DNA from: Jannaschia sp. M317
GTDB lineage: Bacteria; Pseudomonadota; Alphaproteobacteria; Rhodobacterales; Rhodobacteraceae
NCBI RefSeq assembly: GCF_025141175.1
Contig: NZ_CP081155.1
Span: 530,001 to 594,000 of the forward strand
Length of the DNA stretch: 64,000 nt
Direction of reading: 5' to 3'
The translations under genes and the position numbers were made by a program. Below the pieces are notes generated by a model, which had not been told where the DNA came from, ran no database searches, and saw only the letters and a program-made list of their open reading frames with translations. The stretch's first letter is position 1, and each line of letters starts with the position of its first letter. This document shows positions 45,827 to 55,338 of this stretch, in pieces.

Positions 45827-46849
45827 TTACACCCAGCCCCCGCGCGACATCAGGCCCAGCGACTCCAACTGCTGCCACCCGGCATAGCGCGTGGATTGAT
45901 CGCACCACAGGGTCGGATCCCCGATCAACGCGTCATAATACCCCTCGTAGAGGTCGGAGTTTTCGAAATGCTCTTTGCGCCCTTTTTCCTCGGCGGATTT
46001 GGTCAGGATGTTGGGCAGGAATTTGGTGTGCAGCAGAACGCCACTAGGGGCCTCGGTCCCGGTGTCGTCGTAGACGTGGTTCAGATGCCGCGGCAGAAGG
46101 GTATGGGTCGAAGACACGTAGGCGTAGCTGCGATGCCAGTTCACCAAGGGCACCTTGGACAGGGTCGGCGCACGGCGCGGGTCGGCGGAAAAGAACGCGC
46201 GCGCACGGGGGCCACCCTGCACCCAGAGGTTCTGCAATTTCGGTTGCCGGGTCGCGACATAGTTCCCGGCATCGAAATACGGCAGGGCGCGGGTCGGATC
46301 CTCTCCGGCGCGATAGGCCGTCTGCCCAAGGGCGCCGCGCGGATAGAGATCCAGCATCAGCGCCCCCATCATCCGCCGTCCCCGCAGGTCCAGCCAATCG
46401 GTCAACGCGCGCAGGTCGCGGGTGTCATGATGGGCATAGATCAACAGCTCATCCGCATCGAGCGTCAGACACCAATGGCCGTGACCGTACCGCCGCAGCA
46501 GAACAGTCAGCCAATCCACGCCAAAGCGCGACGCCTTGTAGCCGTGGGGCGTCGACCAAAGCGAGACGTCCGGCTGGTCGGCCAGCCAGGCGGCGCTGCC
46601 ATCGGTGCTGTCGTTGTCGACGATCAGGAAATGCGCGACGCCCAGCGCGCGGTGGTGGTCAAGGAACTGCGACAGACGCAGCCCCTCGTTTCGGACGGTG
46701 GCAAAGCCCAGAACGTCGCCGGGCCGGATCGTCCCGGTCCGGTCCCTGACGGGGCGCAGTTGCGCACGCTTGCGCAGCGACCGGAGCAACAGGCGACGAC
46801 GCCTCCAGCGCAGCTTGTAGGCCGTCCAGAGGTCCTGGCCCGTCGCCAT
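45827..46849 (-). CDS. GT2-like glycosyltransferase, second of two paralogues
   Basis: 340 residues from ATG 46849. VLGFATVRNEGLRLSQFLDHH, FLIVDNDSTDGSAAWL and the DxD-type DADELLIYA mark the catalytic domain. QNLWVQGGPRARAFF and YVSSTHTLLPRHLNH match the paralogue. The start lies 4 bases after the galU stop, so UDP-glucose synthesis and this transferase are coexpressed; UDP-glucose is a plausible but unproven donor. A 122-base gap separates the two paralogues. Confidence 0.87.
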   Translation of the reverse strand: MATGQDLWTAYKLRWRRRRLLLRSLRKRAQLRPVRDRTGTIRPGDVLGFATVRNEGLRLSQFLDHHRALGVAHFLIVDNDSTDGSAAWLADQPDVSLWSTPHGYKASRFGVDWLTVLLRRYGHGHWCLTLDADELLIYAHHDTRDLRALTDWLDLRGRRMMGALMLDLYPRGALGQTAYRAGEDPTRALPYFDAGNYVATRQPKLQNLWVQGGPRARAFFSADPRRAPTLSKVPLVNWHRSYAYVSSTHTLLPRHLNHVYDDTGTEAPSGVLLHTKFLPNILTKSAEEKGRKEHFENSDLYEGYYDALIGDPTLWCDQSTRYAGWQQLESLGLMSRGGWV

Positions 46850-46853
46850 CCGG

Positions 46854-47747
46854 TTATTGCGCGGCGGCCTGGATCGCCGTGATGTCCGACAGGAAGTCGA
46901 GCAGATCGTCGCGCAGATCGGGCCGCGCCATACCGAAGGCGACCGTGGCCTGAAGGAAACCCGACTTCGAGCCGCAGTCGTAGCGTTCGCCGGCGAACCG
47001 GAACCCGTGCACACCCTCTCCGGAGGAGATTTCCTTGGCGATGGCGTCGGTCAGCTGGATCTCGCCCCCTGCCCCTTCTTTGGCATTGTCGAGGTGGGAC
47101 ATGATGTTCGGGCTCAGGATATAGCGACCGATGACCGCCAGGTTGGACGGCGCCGTGCCCTCGGCGGGTTTCTCGACCATGCCCTTGACCTTGACCGTCG
47201 TTCCATTGTCCTCCGAGACGTCGAGAATGCCGTAGGATTTGGTCTTCTCCGGGGCCACTTCCATTGCGGCGACGACGCTGCCACCGGTTTCGGCATAGGC
47301 TTCGACCATCTGTTGCAGACAGGGCTTTTCGGCAGCGATCACGTCGTCGGGCAGCATCACGGCAAAGGGTTCATCGCCGATCAGGCGACGGGCGCACCAG
47401 ACGGCGTGCCCCAGGCCCATGGCCTTGTGTTGCCGGATATAGGCGATCTGGCCGCTGTCCATATAGGTGTGGCGCAGTTCCGCCAGCAGATCGTCCTTGC
47501 CGGAATCGATCAGCTTCTGCTCCAACTCCGGCGAATGGTCGAAGTAATCCTCCAGCGCGGACTTGCCGCGCGCGGTGACAAAGATGAATTCCTCGATGCC
47601 GGCGGCACGGGCCTCGTCGATGGCGTATTGCACAAGCGGCCTGTCCACGAGGGTCATGATCTCTTTCGGGACCGACTTGGTCGCGGGCAGGAAACGGGTG
47701 CCCATCCCTGCCACGGGGAAAATCGCTTTGGTCACCGGCTTCGGCAT
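46854..47747 (-). CDS. galU: UTP-glucose-1-phosphate uridylyltransferase
   Basis: 297 residues from ATG 47747. FPVAGMGTRFLPATKSVPKE is the nucleotidyltransferase start with the conserved Gly-x-Gly-Thr-Arg and Lys; VMLPDDVIAAEKPC and AGERYDCGSKSGFLQA are diagnostic of GalU. It forms UDP-glucose for glycan synthesis. The gene leads the glycosyltransferase operon running toward lower coordinates. A short AGGGGTA-TCT-TACCCCT palindrome lies 58-74 bases upstream of its start. Confidence 0.95.
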   Translation of the reverse strand: MPKPVTKAIFPVAGMGTRFLPATKSVPKEIMTLVDRPLVQYAIDEARAAGIEEFIFVTARGKSALEDYFDHSPELEQKLIDSGKDDLLAELRHTYMDSGQIAYIRQHKAMGLGHAVWCARRLIGDEPFAVMLPDDVIAAEKPCLQQMVEAYAETGGSVVAAMEVAPEKTKSYGILDVSEDNGTTVKVKGMVEKPAEGTAPSNLAVIGRYILSPNIMSHLDNAKEGAGGEIQLTDAIAKEISSGEGVHGFRFAGERYDCGSKSGFLQATVAFGMARPDLRDDLLDFLSDITAIQAAAQ

Positions 47748-47887
47748 CGGAAATCCTCTTCTTTGACGTCCCACCCTCTCCGAACTTTGGACCGGGTCGG
47801 GGCAAGGGGTATCTTACCCCTGAAATAGCATACTCTTGTTAGACTGCGAATGGCCCGAAACAGTGCCATTCACCAAACACTGCGCAA

Positions 47888-48685
47888 TTACGCCTTTTGC
47901 AAATCAACACCGGGCGCATACGCGATGAAGAAAGGGTTGGCGAACCCTTCCTTGCCATATGCCAGCGGGGTGTGATCGTCGAACCGCACCACGTGACCAC
48001 CGGCACCGGACAGAACCGCGTGGCCGGCTGCGGTGTCCCATTCCATGGTCCGACCCAGACGCGGATAAAGATCCGCCTCGCCCGTGGCGACCAGGCAGAA
48101 CTTGAGGGACGACCCGGCAGAGCGCATGTCGCTCACCTGATACTTGTTGATGTAATCGTCCGTCGCCTGATCGCGGTGCGACTTGGACGCGACGACAAGC
48201 AGGGCCGCGTTATCGGGCCCGGACACGGAAATCGGCGTGCAGGCACCAACCGTTTGCTTGTCGAAGGGACCGGTTTCTTCGACGGTCTGGCCATCGGCAC
48301 GGGTCCAGAACAGGCGGTTCTTGGCAGGGGCATAGACCACACCGCGCACCGGCGTGCCGTCTTCGACCCAGGCGATATTGACCGTGAAATCGCCCCGGCG
48401 CTGCACGAACTCCTTGGTGCCATCCAGCGGGTCGACGATGAAAAAGGTCGATACATCCAGGTTGTGGGTTTCCGACTGCTCTTCGGTGACAACGGCGGCA
48501 TCCGGGAAGGCCGCAGCCAGACCGGCAGAGATGATGGCATCGGCGGCCTCGTCGGCGGCGGTGACGGGGCTGTCGTCCGACTTGGCCCGGACGTCGAAAT
48601 CGTCGGCCTGATAGATCTCCATGATCTTGTCGCCCGCTTCCAGCGCCAGACGCCGCAGCGTCACCATCATTCCGTCAAAATCCAT
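47888..48685 (-). CDS. cysQ: 3'(2'),5'-bisphosphate nucleotidase CysQ
   Basis: 265 residues. The Li-sensitive phosphatase motifs are DPLDGTKEF and EWDTAAGHAVL, with KSDDSPVTAADEAAD and VTEEQ providing further metal ligands. It hydrolyses PAP (the by-product of PAPS-dependent sulfation) to AMP. Location beside a putative sulfotransferase locus is suggestive, though cysQ also has a housekeeping role in sulfate assimilation. It is divergent from the ABC permease gene. Confidence 0.93.
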   Translation of the reverse strand: MDFDGMMVTLRRLALEAGDKIMEIYQADDFDVRAKSDDSPVTAADEAADAIISAGLAAAFPDAAVVTEEQSETHNLDVSTFFIVDPLDGTKEFVQRRGDFTVNIAWVEDGTPVRGVVYAPAKNRLFWTRADGQTVEETGPFDKQTVGACTPISVSGPDNAALLVVASKSHRDQATDDYINKYQVSDMRSAGSSLKFCLVATGEADLYPRLGRTMEWDTAAGHAVLSGAGGHVVRFDDHTPLAYGKEGFANPFFIAYAPGVDLQKA

Positions 48686-48805
48686 CTCTAGAACCTTCCT
48701 TAATGCTTCTGGCCTATGAGATCAGGCTTAAATGAGGTGCCCTTCGCCGACCCTCGTCCTTATGCTAAGGACCCCAAGTCGGAGCAAGTACGGAAAGACG
48801 TAACA

Positions 48806-49627
48806 GTGTTTCGGGTCCAGAGACGCCAAACCGCCCTGTCCAGCGCCTTTACCCTGCTGGAGCTGATCTTTCACGCCACCGTGCGCCAGACCCGCAAGGG
48901 TCACGGCAACGGGTTGGTCGCGCTTGGCATGAACGTTTTGCAAACGGCCGTGTTCCTGGCCGCTTTCTTTGCGCTGTTCACCCTGCTGGGCATGCGCGGC
49001 AGCGCCATTCGCGGTGATTTCCTGCTGTATCTGATGTCGGGCATTTTCCTGTTCCTGACCCATGTGAAAACCGTGGGCAGCATCGCGGGGGCCGAGGGGC
49101 CGGCCTCTCCGATGATGAAACACGCGCCAATGAACACCGCCGTCTCGATTGCGGCGGCGGCGCTGTCGGCGCTTTACCTTCAGACGTTGTCCGGGGCGCT
49201 GGTGCTGTTCGCCGTCCACGTCGCCTGGCACCCGGTCGAGATTGCGAGCCCGTCGGGAACCGTCATGATGTTCCTGCTGTCGTGGCTGTCGGGGATCGGG
49301 ATCGGGCTGTGCCTGCTGGCGCTGAAGCCGTGGTTTCCCAACTTCGTACAGATTGCCAATTCGATCTATTCGCGGATGAACATGGTGTTTTCCGGCAAGA
49401 TGTTCGTGGCCAATTCCCTGCCCAGTTCCTGGCTCGGCTATTTCAGCTGGAATCCGCTGTTTCACACCATCGACCAGTCGCGGGGCTATACCTTCGTCAA
49501 CTACAACCCGCACTATACCAGTTGGGAATACCCGCTGATCCTGTCGCTTGTGCTGATCCTGATCGGCTTGATGGGAGAGTTCTATACCAAGCGCCACGCT
49601 TCCGTGTCCTGGTTCGCCGGGCGCTGA
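48806..49627 (+). CDS. ABC-2 type polysaccharide export permease (KpsM-like)
   Basis: 273 residues from GTG 48806, with GGAAAG 8 bases upstream; an in-frame ATG at 48716 would add 30 unlikely residues. Six membrane helices are visible. SAFTLLELIFHATVRQTRKGHGN at the N-terminus and PLFHTIDQSRGYTFVNYNPHYTSW near the end are typical of capsule/O-antigen export permeases in Rhodobacterales. The ATPase partner is not adjacent. It probably exports a glycan or glycolipid produced by the nearby transferases. Confidence 0.85.
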   Translation: MFRVQRRQTALSSAFTLLELIFHATVRQTRKGHGNGLVALGMNVLQTAVFLAAFFALFTLLGMRGSAIRGDFLLYLMSGIFLFLTHVKTVGSIAGAEGPASPMMKHAPMNTAVSIAAAALSALYLQTLSGALVLFAVHVAWHPVEIASPSGTVMMFLLSWLSGIGIGLCLLALKPWFPNFVQIANSIYSRMNMVFSGKMFVANSLPSSWLGYFSWNPLFHTIDQSRGYTFVNYNPHYTSWEYPLILSLVLILIGLMGEFYTKRHASVSWFAGR

Positions 49628-49651
49628 GGCACCGGGCGAAAGGGGGACGTG

Positions 49652-50263
49652 ATGAAGGCTCTGTTGACGACCATCCTGATCTGGCTGGCGTGGCCCGCGC
49701 TGGCCACGCAGGACGCCTGGCCCGCGCTGCATGATGTGACCGGTGTTGCGGGCGACGATGTGCTGAACATCCGCGCGACACCAGACGCCAACGCGCCGAT
49801 TGTCGGCACCTTGGCCCCCGACGCCCGAAACGTGGAGGTGGTGCGCCCAAACGATCCGCTGACCTGGGGCGTGGTGAACACCGCCGAAGGAATGGGCTGG
49901 GTGTCGCTGCGGTTCTTGCAACGGCAACCGGCGCAGTATCAGGGCGCGTTTCCGATCCTGGGTCGCTGTCTTGGGACGGAGCCGTTCTGGACGCTGGCTC
50001 TGATTGGGGACACCGCGACCTTTTCCACCCCCGAAAGCGAGGAACAGGGAACGGTCCTCGCCCGCCTCGGCTCGCTCAACCGGCGGGACCGGCACGGGCT
50101 GCGCCTGTCGCTGAACGACGGCTCCAAGGGAGGCGAGGCGCTGGACGGGGTTATCCGTTGGGAGGCCTGTTCCGACTTCATGTCGGACCGCGAATACGGG
50201 CTGTCCTATGACATGATCCGGGGCGACGCCGTGCTGTCTGGCTGCTGCACCCTGGGCCGCTAG
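49652..50263 (+). CDS. Secreted SH3b-domain protein
   Basis: 203 residues from ATG 49652, with AGGGGGAC upstream (a GTG lies just before it). Signal peptide ends near PALAT. An SH3b domain spans about 28-92: VAGDDVLNIRATPDANAPIVGTL and GMGWVSLRFL. The C-terminal part, with RCLGTEPFWTLALIGDTATFSTPE and two late cysteine positions (EACSDFMSD, SGCCTLGR), resembles COG3650-like periplasmic proteins. Function unknown; SH3b domains often bind peptidoglycan. The stop overlaps the convergent alkB gene by four bases. Confidence 0.82.
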   Translation: MKALLTTILIWLAWPALATQDAWPALHDVTGVAGDDVLNIRATPDANAPIVGTLAPDARNVEVVRPNDPLTWGVVNTAEGMGWVSLRFLQRQPAQYQGAFPILGRCLGTEPFWTLALIGDTATFSTPESEEQGTVLARLGSLNRRDRHGLRLSLNDGSKGGEALDGVIRWEACSDFMSDREYGLSYDMIRGDAVLSGCCTLGR

Positions 50264-50886
50264 GTCACGACCCGCAGGGTCAGGTTGATGCGCCCCGGCG
50301 CGTCAAGCAAGGTCGACGTGCCCGGCACGATCCGGTCGACCCCGTGGTGCCGCAACCGCGCCTCCCCCGCCATGACCACCACATCACCAGAGCGGAGCCA
50401 CAGGCTCTGGGTGCTGCCGCCCTTGTCCCGGTTGCCGATCCGAAACAGCGCATCGTCGCCCAGCGAAATCGACACCACGGGTTGCGCAAAGTCCGCTTCG
50501 TCCCGATCCTGATGCAGGCCCATCCGCGCGCCCGGCCCATACCAGTTGACCAAACAGCTTTCGGGTGGGCGCGCGTCCGGCACGACGGCCTGCCAGACCG
50601 CCAGGATCGACGCCGGGATCGGCGGCCAGGGCACCCCCTTCGGATGCTCCGGTCCGTAGCGATAGCCGCGCTGATCGGTGATCCAACCAAGCGCCCCGGC
50701 AGATGTCATGCGCACCGAAAGCGGCTTGCCCCGGCGGGTCACCGGCGCGACCAAAGGTGCCGCCCGGGCGATTGCACGGACATCCACGACCATCGACGCC
50801 TGCGCTTCTGCATCCAGAAAGCCGTCGAAGATCCGGAACCCGCGGACGTTGCGGCCTTGCAAATCCGTCAATTTGTGCCCCTTCAC
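50260..50886 (-). CDS. alkB: AlkB-type Fe(II)/2-oxoglutarate-dependent DNA demethylase
   Basis: 208 residues. The facial triad is HQDRDE (His and Asp) and HHGVDRI (His); RINLTLR provides the 2-oxoglutarate-binding Arg. LVNWYGPGARMGLHQDRDE and VSISLGDDALFRIG are strong AlkB signatures. It removes 1-methyladenine and 3-methylcytosine lesions. No ada gene is nearby. The promoter region is divergent with dnaK. Confidence 0.95.
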   Translation of the reverse strand: MKGHKLTDLQGRNVRGFRIFDGFLDAEAQASMVVDVRAIARAAPLVAPVTRRGKPLSVRMTSAGALGWITDQRGYRYGPEHPKGVPWPPIPASILAVWQAVVPDARPPESCLVNWYGPGARMGLHQDRDEADFAQPVVSISLGDDALFRIGNRDKGGSTQSLWLRSGDVVVMAGEARLRHHGVDRIVPGTSTLLDAPGRINLTLRVVT

Positions 50887-50889
50887 ATC

Positions 50890-50919
50890 CTTGCGAGCCT
50901 AAAACCCCCTCACTATATA
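50890..50919 (+). promoter_or_regulatory. Candidate heat-shock (RpoH) promoter of dnaK
   Basis: CTTG at 50890-50893 and CTATAT at 50913-50918 are spaced as in alphaproteobacterial RpoH promoters (CTTG at -35 and CYTATNT at -10). The site is 117 bases upstream of the dnaK start. Assigned by eye. Confidence 0.5.
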
Positions 50920-51035
50920 CCCCACGAACCGCGGGCCGGGACCGTCAGGAACCGATCCGCATTCACCTGGGATGAGGACCGGAGTGCCTGTACGGGCTCC
51001 GGGACGAGCAAATCGCCAAGAGAGGACTATCTGAA

Positions 51036-52949
<1,914 letters not shown>

Positions 52950-52972
52950 TCCTGCACTACGATCACCGCGAC

Positions 52973-53000
52973 AGGCCGGCCCCGACCCGGGCCGGCCTTG
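52973..53000 (+). terminator. Hairpin between dnaK and dnaJ
   Basis: AGGCCGGCCC at 52973-52982 pairs perfectly with 52989-52998 around CGACCC. Only a short TGTT follows, so it may be a partial terminator that gives more DnaK than DnaJ. Confidence 0.65.
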
Positions 53001-53018
53001 TTCGTGAAAGGATGACCC

Positions 53019-54185
53019 ATGGCCAAACGTGACTACTACGAGACGCTTGGCGTCGCCCGCGGCGCAGGCCCAGACGAGATCAAGAAAGCCTTCCGCACCA
53101 AAGCGAAAGAGCTGCACCCCGACCGGAATTCGGACAACCCGAACGCCGAGGCACAGTTCAAGGAAGCCAACGAAGCCTACGACGTCCTGAAGGACGCCGA
53201 AAAGAAGGCCGCCTACGACCGCTTCGGCCACGCCGCCTTCGAAGGTGGCATGGGCGGCGGCGGTCCCCGGCGTCCGCATCCCGGCGCGCAGGGGCAGGGC
53301 GATTTCGCCTCTGCTTTCTCGGACGTGTTCGAGGATCTGTTCGGCGACTTCATGGGTGGACAGCCCGGCGGCGCCGGTCGCGGTGGCCGTCCTCGTGCCA
53401 CCCGAGGGTCCGACCTGCGCTACAACATGCGCATCACCCTCGAAGAGGCATTCAACGGCGAGCAAAAGACGATCACCGTCCCCACCGCCGTGCAATGCGG
53501 CAAGTGCGAGGGCAAGGGCACCGAAGGCGCGTCTGAACCCGCGACCTGTCCAACCTGTGCGGGTATGGGCAAGGTACGGGCGCAACAGGGCTTTTTCACC
53601 GTCGAACGCACATGCCCGACCTGTTCCGGGGCCGGTCAGATCATCAAGAATCCCTGCGACAAATGCGGCGGCGTCGGTCGGGTCGAGAAAGAGCGGCAGC
53701 TGTCGGTCAACATCCCCGCAGGCGTCGAAACCGGCACCCGTATCCGCCTGTCCGGCGAGGGCGAGGCCGGGCTGCGCGGCGGGCCGACGGGCGATCTTTA
53801 TATCTTCATCGAGGTGGAGGATCACCCGATCTTTCAGCGCGACGGGGTCAACCTGTACTGCCAGGTACCGGTGTCGATGACCTCTGCTGCGCTCGGCGGT
53901 GAGGTCGAGGTGCCCACCATCGACGGTGGCCGCTCCCGCGTGAAGGTGCCAGCCGGGTCACAGACCGGGCGTCAGATGCGTCTGCGCGGCAAGGGCATGC
54001 CTGCCCTGCGCGGCGGTGCCACAGGTGAGATGTATATCGAACTGGCAATCGAAACCCCGGTGAACCTGACCACCAAGCAGAAAGAGCTCCTGCGGGAGTT
54101 CGAGAAGATCGGCGAGGACAACAATCCCCAGGGGGATAGTTTCTTTCGCAAGGTCAAAGGGTTCTGGGACGGCATGACGCAATGA
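53019..54185 (+). CDS. dnaJ: Co-chaperone DnaJ (Hsp40)
   Basis: 388 residues. The J-domain includes LHPDRN with the HPD motif that stimulates DnaK. A Gly/Phe-rich segment follows, then four zinc-binding repeats: [24 protein letters not shown] and CDKCGGVG. The C-terminal substrate domain is complete. It follows dnaK after 69 bases and ends in a strong terminator. Confidence 0.98.
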   Translation: MAKRDYYETLGVARGAGPDEIKKAFRTKAKELHPDRNSDNPNAEAQFKEANEAYDVLKDAEKKAAYDRFGHAAFEGGMGGGGPRRPHPGAQGQGDFASAFSDVFEDLFGDFMGGQPGGAGRGGRPRATRGSDLRYNMRITLEEAFNGEQKTITVPTAVQCGKCEGKGTEGASEPATCPTCAGMGKVRAQQGFFTVERTCPTCSGAGQIIKNPCDKCGGVGRVEKERQLSVNIPAGVETGTRIRLSGEGEAGLRGGPTGDLYIFIEVEDHPIFQRDGVNLYCQVPVSMTSAALGGEVEVPTIDGGRSRVKVPAGSQTGRQMRLRGKGMPALRGGATGEMYIELAIETPVNLTTKQKELLREFEKIGEDNNPQGDSFFRKVKGFWDGMTQ

Positions 54186-54204
54186 TCAGCGTCTGATCTG
54201 AACG

Positions 54205-54232
54205 AAAGGGGCACCCGGTCGGGTGCCCCTTT
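54205..54232. terminator. Terminator shared by dnaJ and the convergent esterase gene
   Basis: AAAGGGGCACCC at 54205-54216 pairs perfectly over 12 bases with 54221-54232 around GGTC. The arms end in AAA/TTT, so it works on either strand between the two convergent genes. Confidence 0.9.
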
Positions 54233-54235
54233 GCG

Positions 54236-55234
54236 TTAGCGGTGCGCCTGAAAGAACCGCAGCATTTCGGCTGTGGCATCGGGTCCCGCAGGGTCGGCGT
54301 GACTGCCGCTGCGGTCGCCGCCAGACCAGGCGTGGGCCAATCCATCGACTTGCCACAGCTCGGACGGTTGCGAATGGCCCGTGGTCGGCATCACGGTCAC
54401 GCGGGTGGTGCGCCCGCCTGTGGTAACGGTTCGCATGGTGCCGCCCCCCGACAGGATCGCCGTGCCATTGGCCGGGGCAACCGTGCGGTCGCGGTCACCG
54501 TGGAACACGATCGCGGGCACCGCCAAGGGCGCGCGTCCTTGGCCCCCCGACCCCATCGCGGAAAACGCGGACCCGACATCCCGCGCACAGCCAGCCGGCA
54601 GGCCGGAATGAACCCCGACCGAGCTCACCAGATCCGAATAATGCGTGCCCAGCACAGCCGCCATGGCCCCCCCGGCGGACAGGCCCGCAACATGGACGGG
54701 CCGATCCCCGACCTGGGTCAGGGTCGCCTTTATCACGCTGGCGATTGCAGCTGGTTCCCCGCCGCGCCCCTGATGGCCCGGCTCGAACCAGTTCCAACAC
54801 AGGTTGGCATTCGCCGCGCGCGATTGCTCGGGCCAGATGACATGGGCCCCGATCTGCGCGGCGGCGGCGTTCATGCGCGTGCCGGTGGAAAAGTCCTCAG
54901 GCGTCTGGGTACAACCGTGCAGCATCACGATCAGCGGGGCGTCATCCTGCGGCCTGTCCGGGGTGAACAGACCATAGGGCAGGGCACCTGACTGCCGGGA
55001 CCAACTGCCGCTCTGTCGATCCTTGCCGGGCGTGACGGGCCGTTTGGGTCGCATTGTCTTGGCCCGCTTTGGCGACGCGGGTCCGGGCAGGGCGCGGGCC
55101 TGGGGTGTCACGTCCTTCATGGGGCGATCGGGCTGACTGGCTGGCGTGCCCGACAATCGGGCCTGGATCGATTCCGTCGCCTCGACCAGCTTGCCTGATC
55201 GCACCAGGTTCAGAATATCCGTCATGTCCGCCAT
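54236..55234 (-). CDS. PHB-depolymerase-like esterase (LpqC/PhaZ type)
   Basis: 332 residues from ATG 55234 (55246 is an alternative). The catalytic elbow is AGLSAGGAMAAVL; LIVMLHGCTQTPEDFSTGTRMN and WPEQSRAANANLCWNWFEPGH are typical of the esterase/PHB-depolymerase family, with HGDRD and TTGHSQPSE towards the end giving Asp and His candidates. No signal peptide is seen; the N-terminal about 90 residues are a linker rich in Pro/Lys/Arg. It may act on intracellular polyhydroxybutyrate. A strong inverted repeat containing a PhaR-like site lies upstream. Confidence 0.82.
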   Translation of the reverse strand: MADMTDILNLVRSGKLVEATESIQARLSGTPASQPDRPMKDVTPQARALPGPASPKRAKTMRPKRPVTPGKDRQSGSWSRQSGALPYGLFTPDRPQDDAPLIVMLHGCTQTPEDFSTGTRMNAAAAQIGAHVIWPEQSRAANANLCWNWFEPGHQGRGGEPAAIASVIKATLTQVGDRPVHVAGLSAGGAMAAVLGTHYSDLVSSVGVHSGLPAGCARDVGSAFSAMGSGGQGRAPLAVPAIVFHGDRDRTVAPANGTAILSGGGTMRTVTTGGRTTRVTVMPTTGHSQPSELWQVDGLAHAWSGGDRSGSHADPAGPDATAEMLRFFQAHR

Positions 55235-55281
55235 AGGGACCCCCATTTCCCGGTCCCCAACAGCAGGTCCGCTCCAACAGG

Positions 55282-55323
55282 TTATGCTGCAGTGCAGAAA
55301 AAACAAGTGCAACTGCAGCATAA
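55282..55323. promoter_or_regulatory. Large inverted repeat with a PhaR-like CTGC-N3-GCAG site
   Basis: TTATGCTGCAGT at 55282-55293 and ACTGCAGCATAA at 55312-55323 are perfect reverse complements 18 bases apart. Within it, CTGC-AGT-GCAG at 55287-55297 matches the CTGC-N3-GCAG type reported for PhaR of Rhodobacter sphaeroides. It sits 48 bases upstream of the esterase start. Operator function is inference. Confidence 0.6.
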
Positions 55324-55338
55324 TGACATTTGTTTACC

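Noticed and set aside
47805..47821. AGGGGTA-TCT-TACCCCT palindrome upstream of galU
   Set aside because: Seven pairs with no U-tract and no known regulator pattern; too weak to list as its own site.
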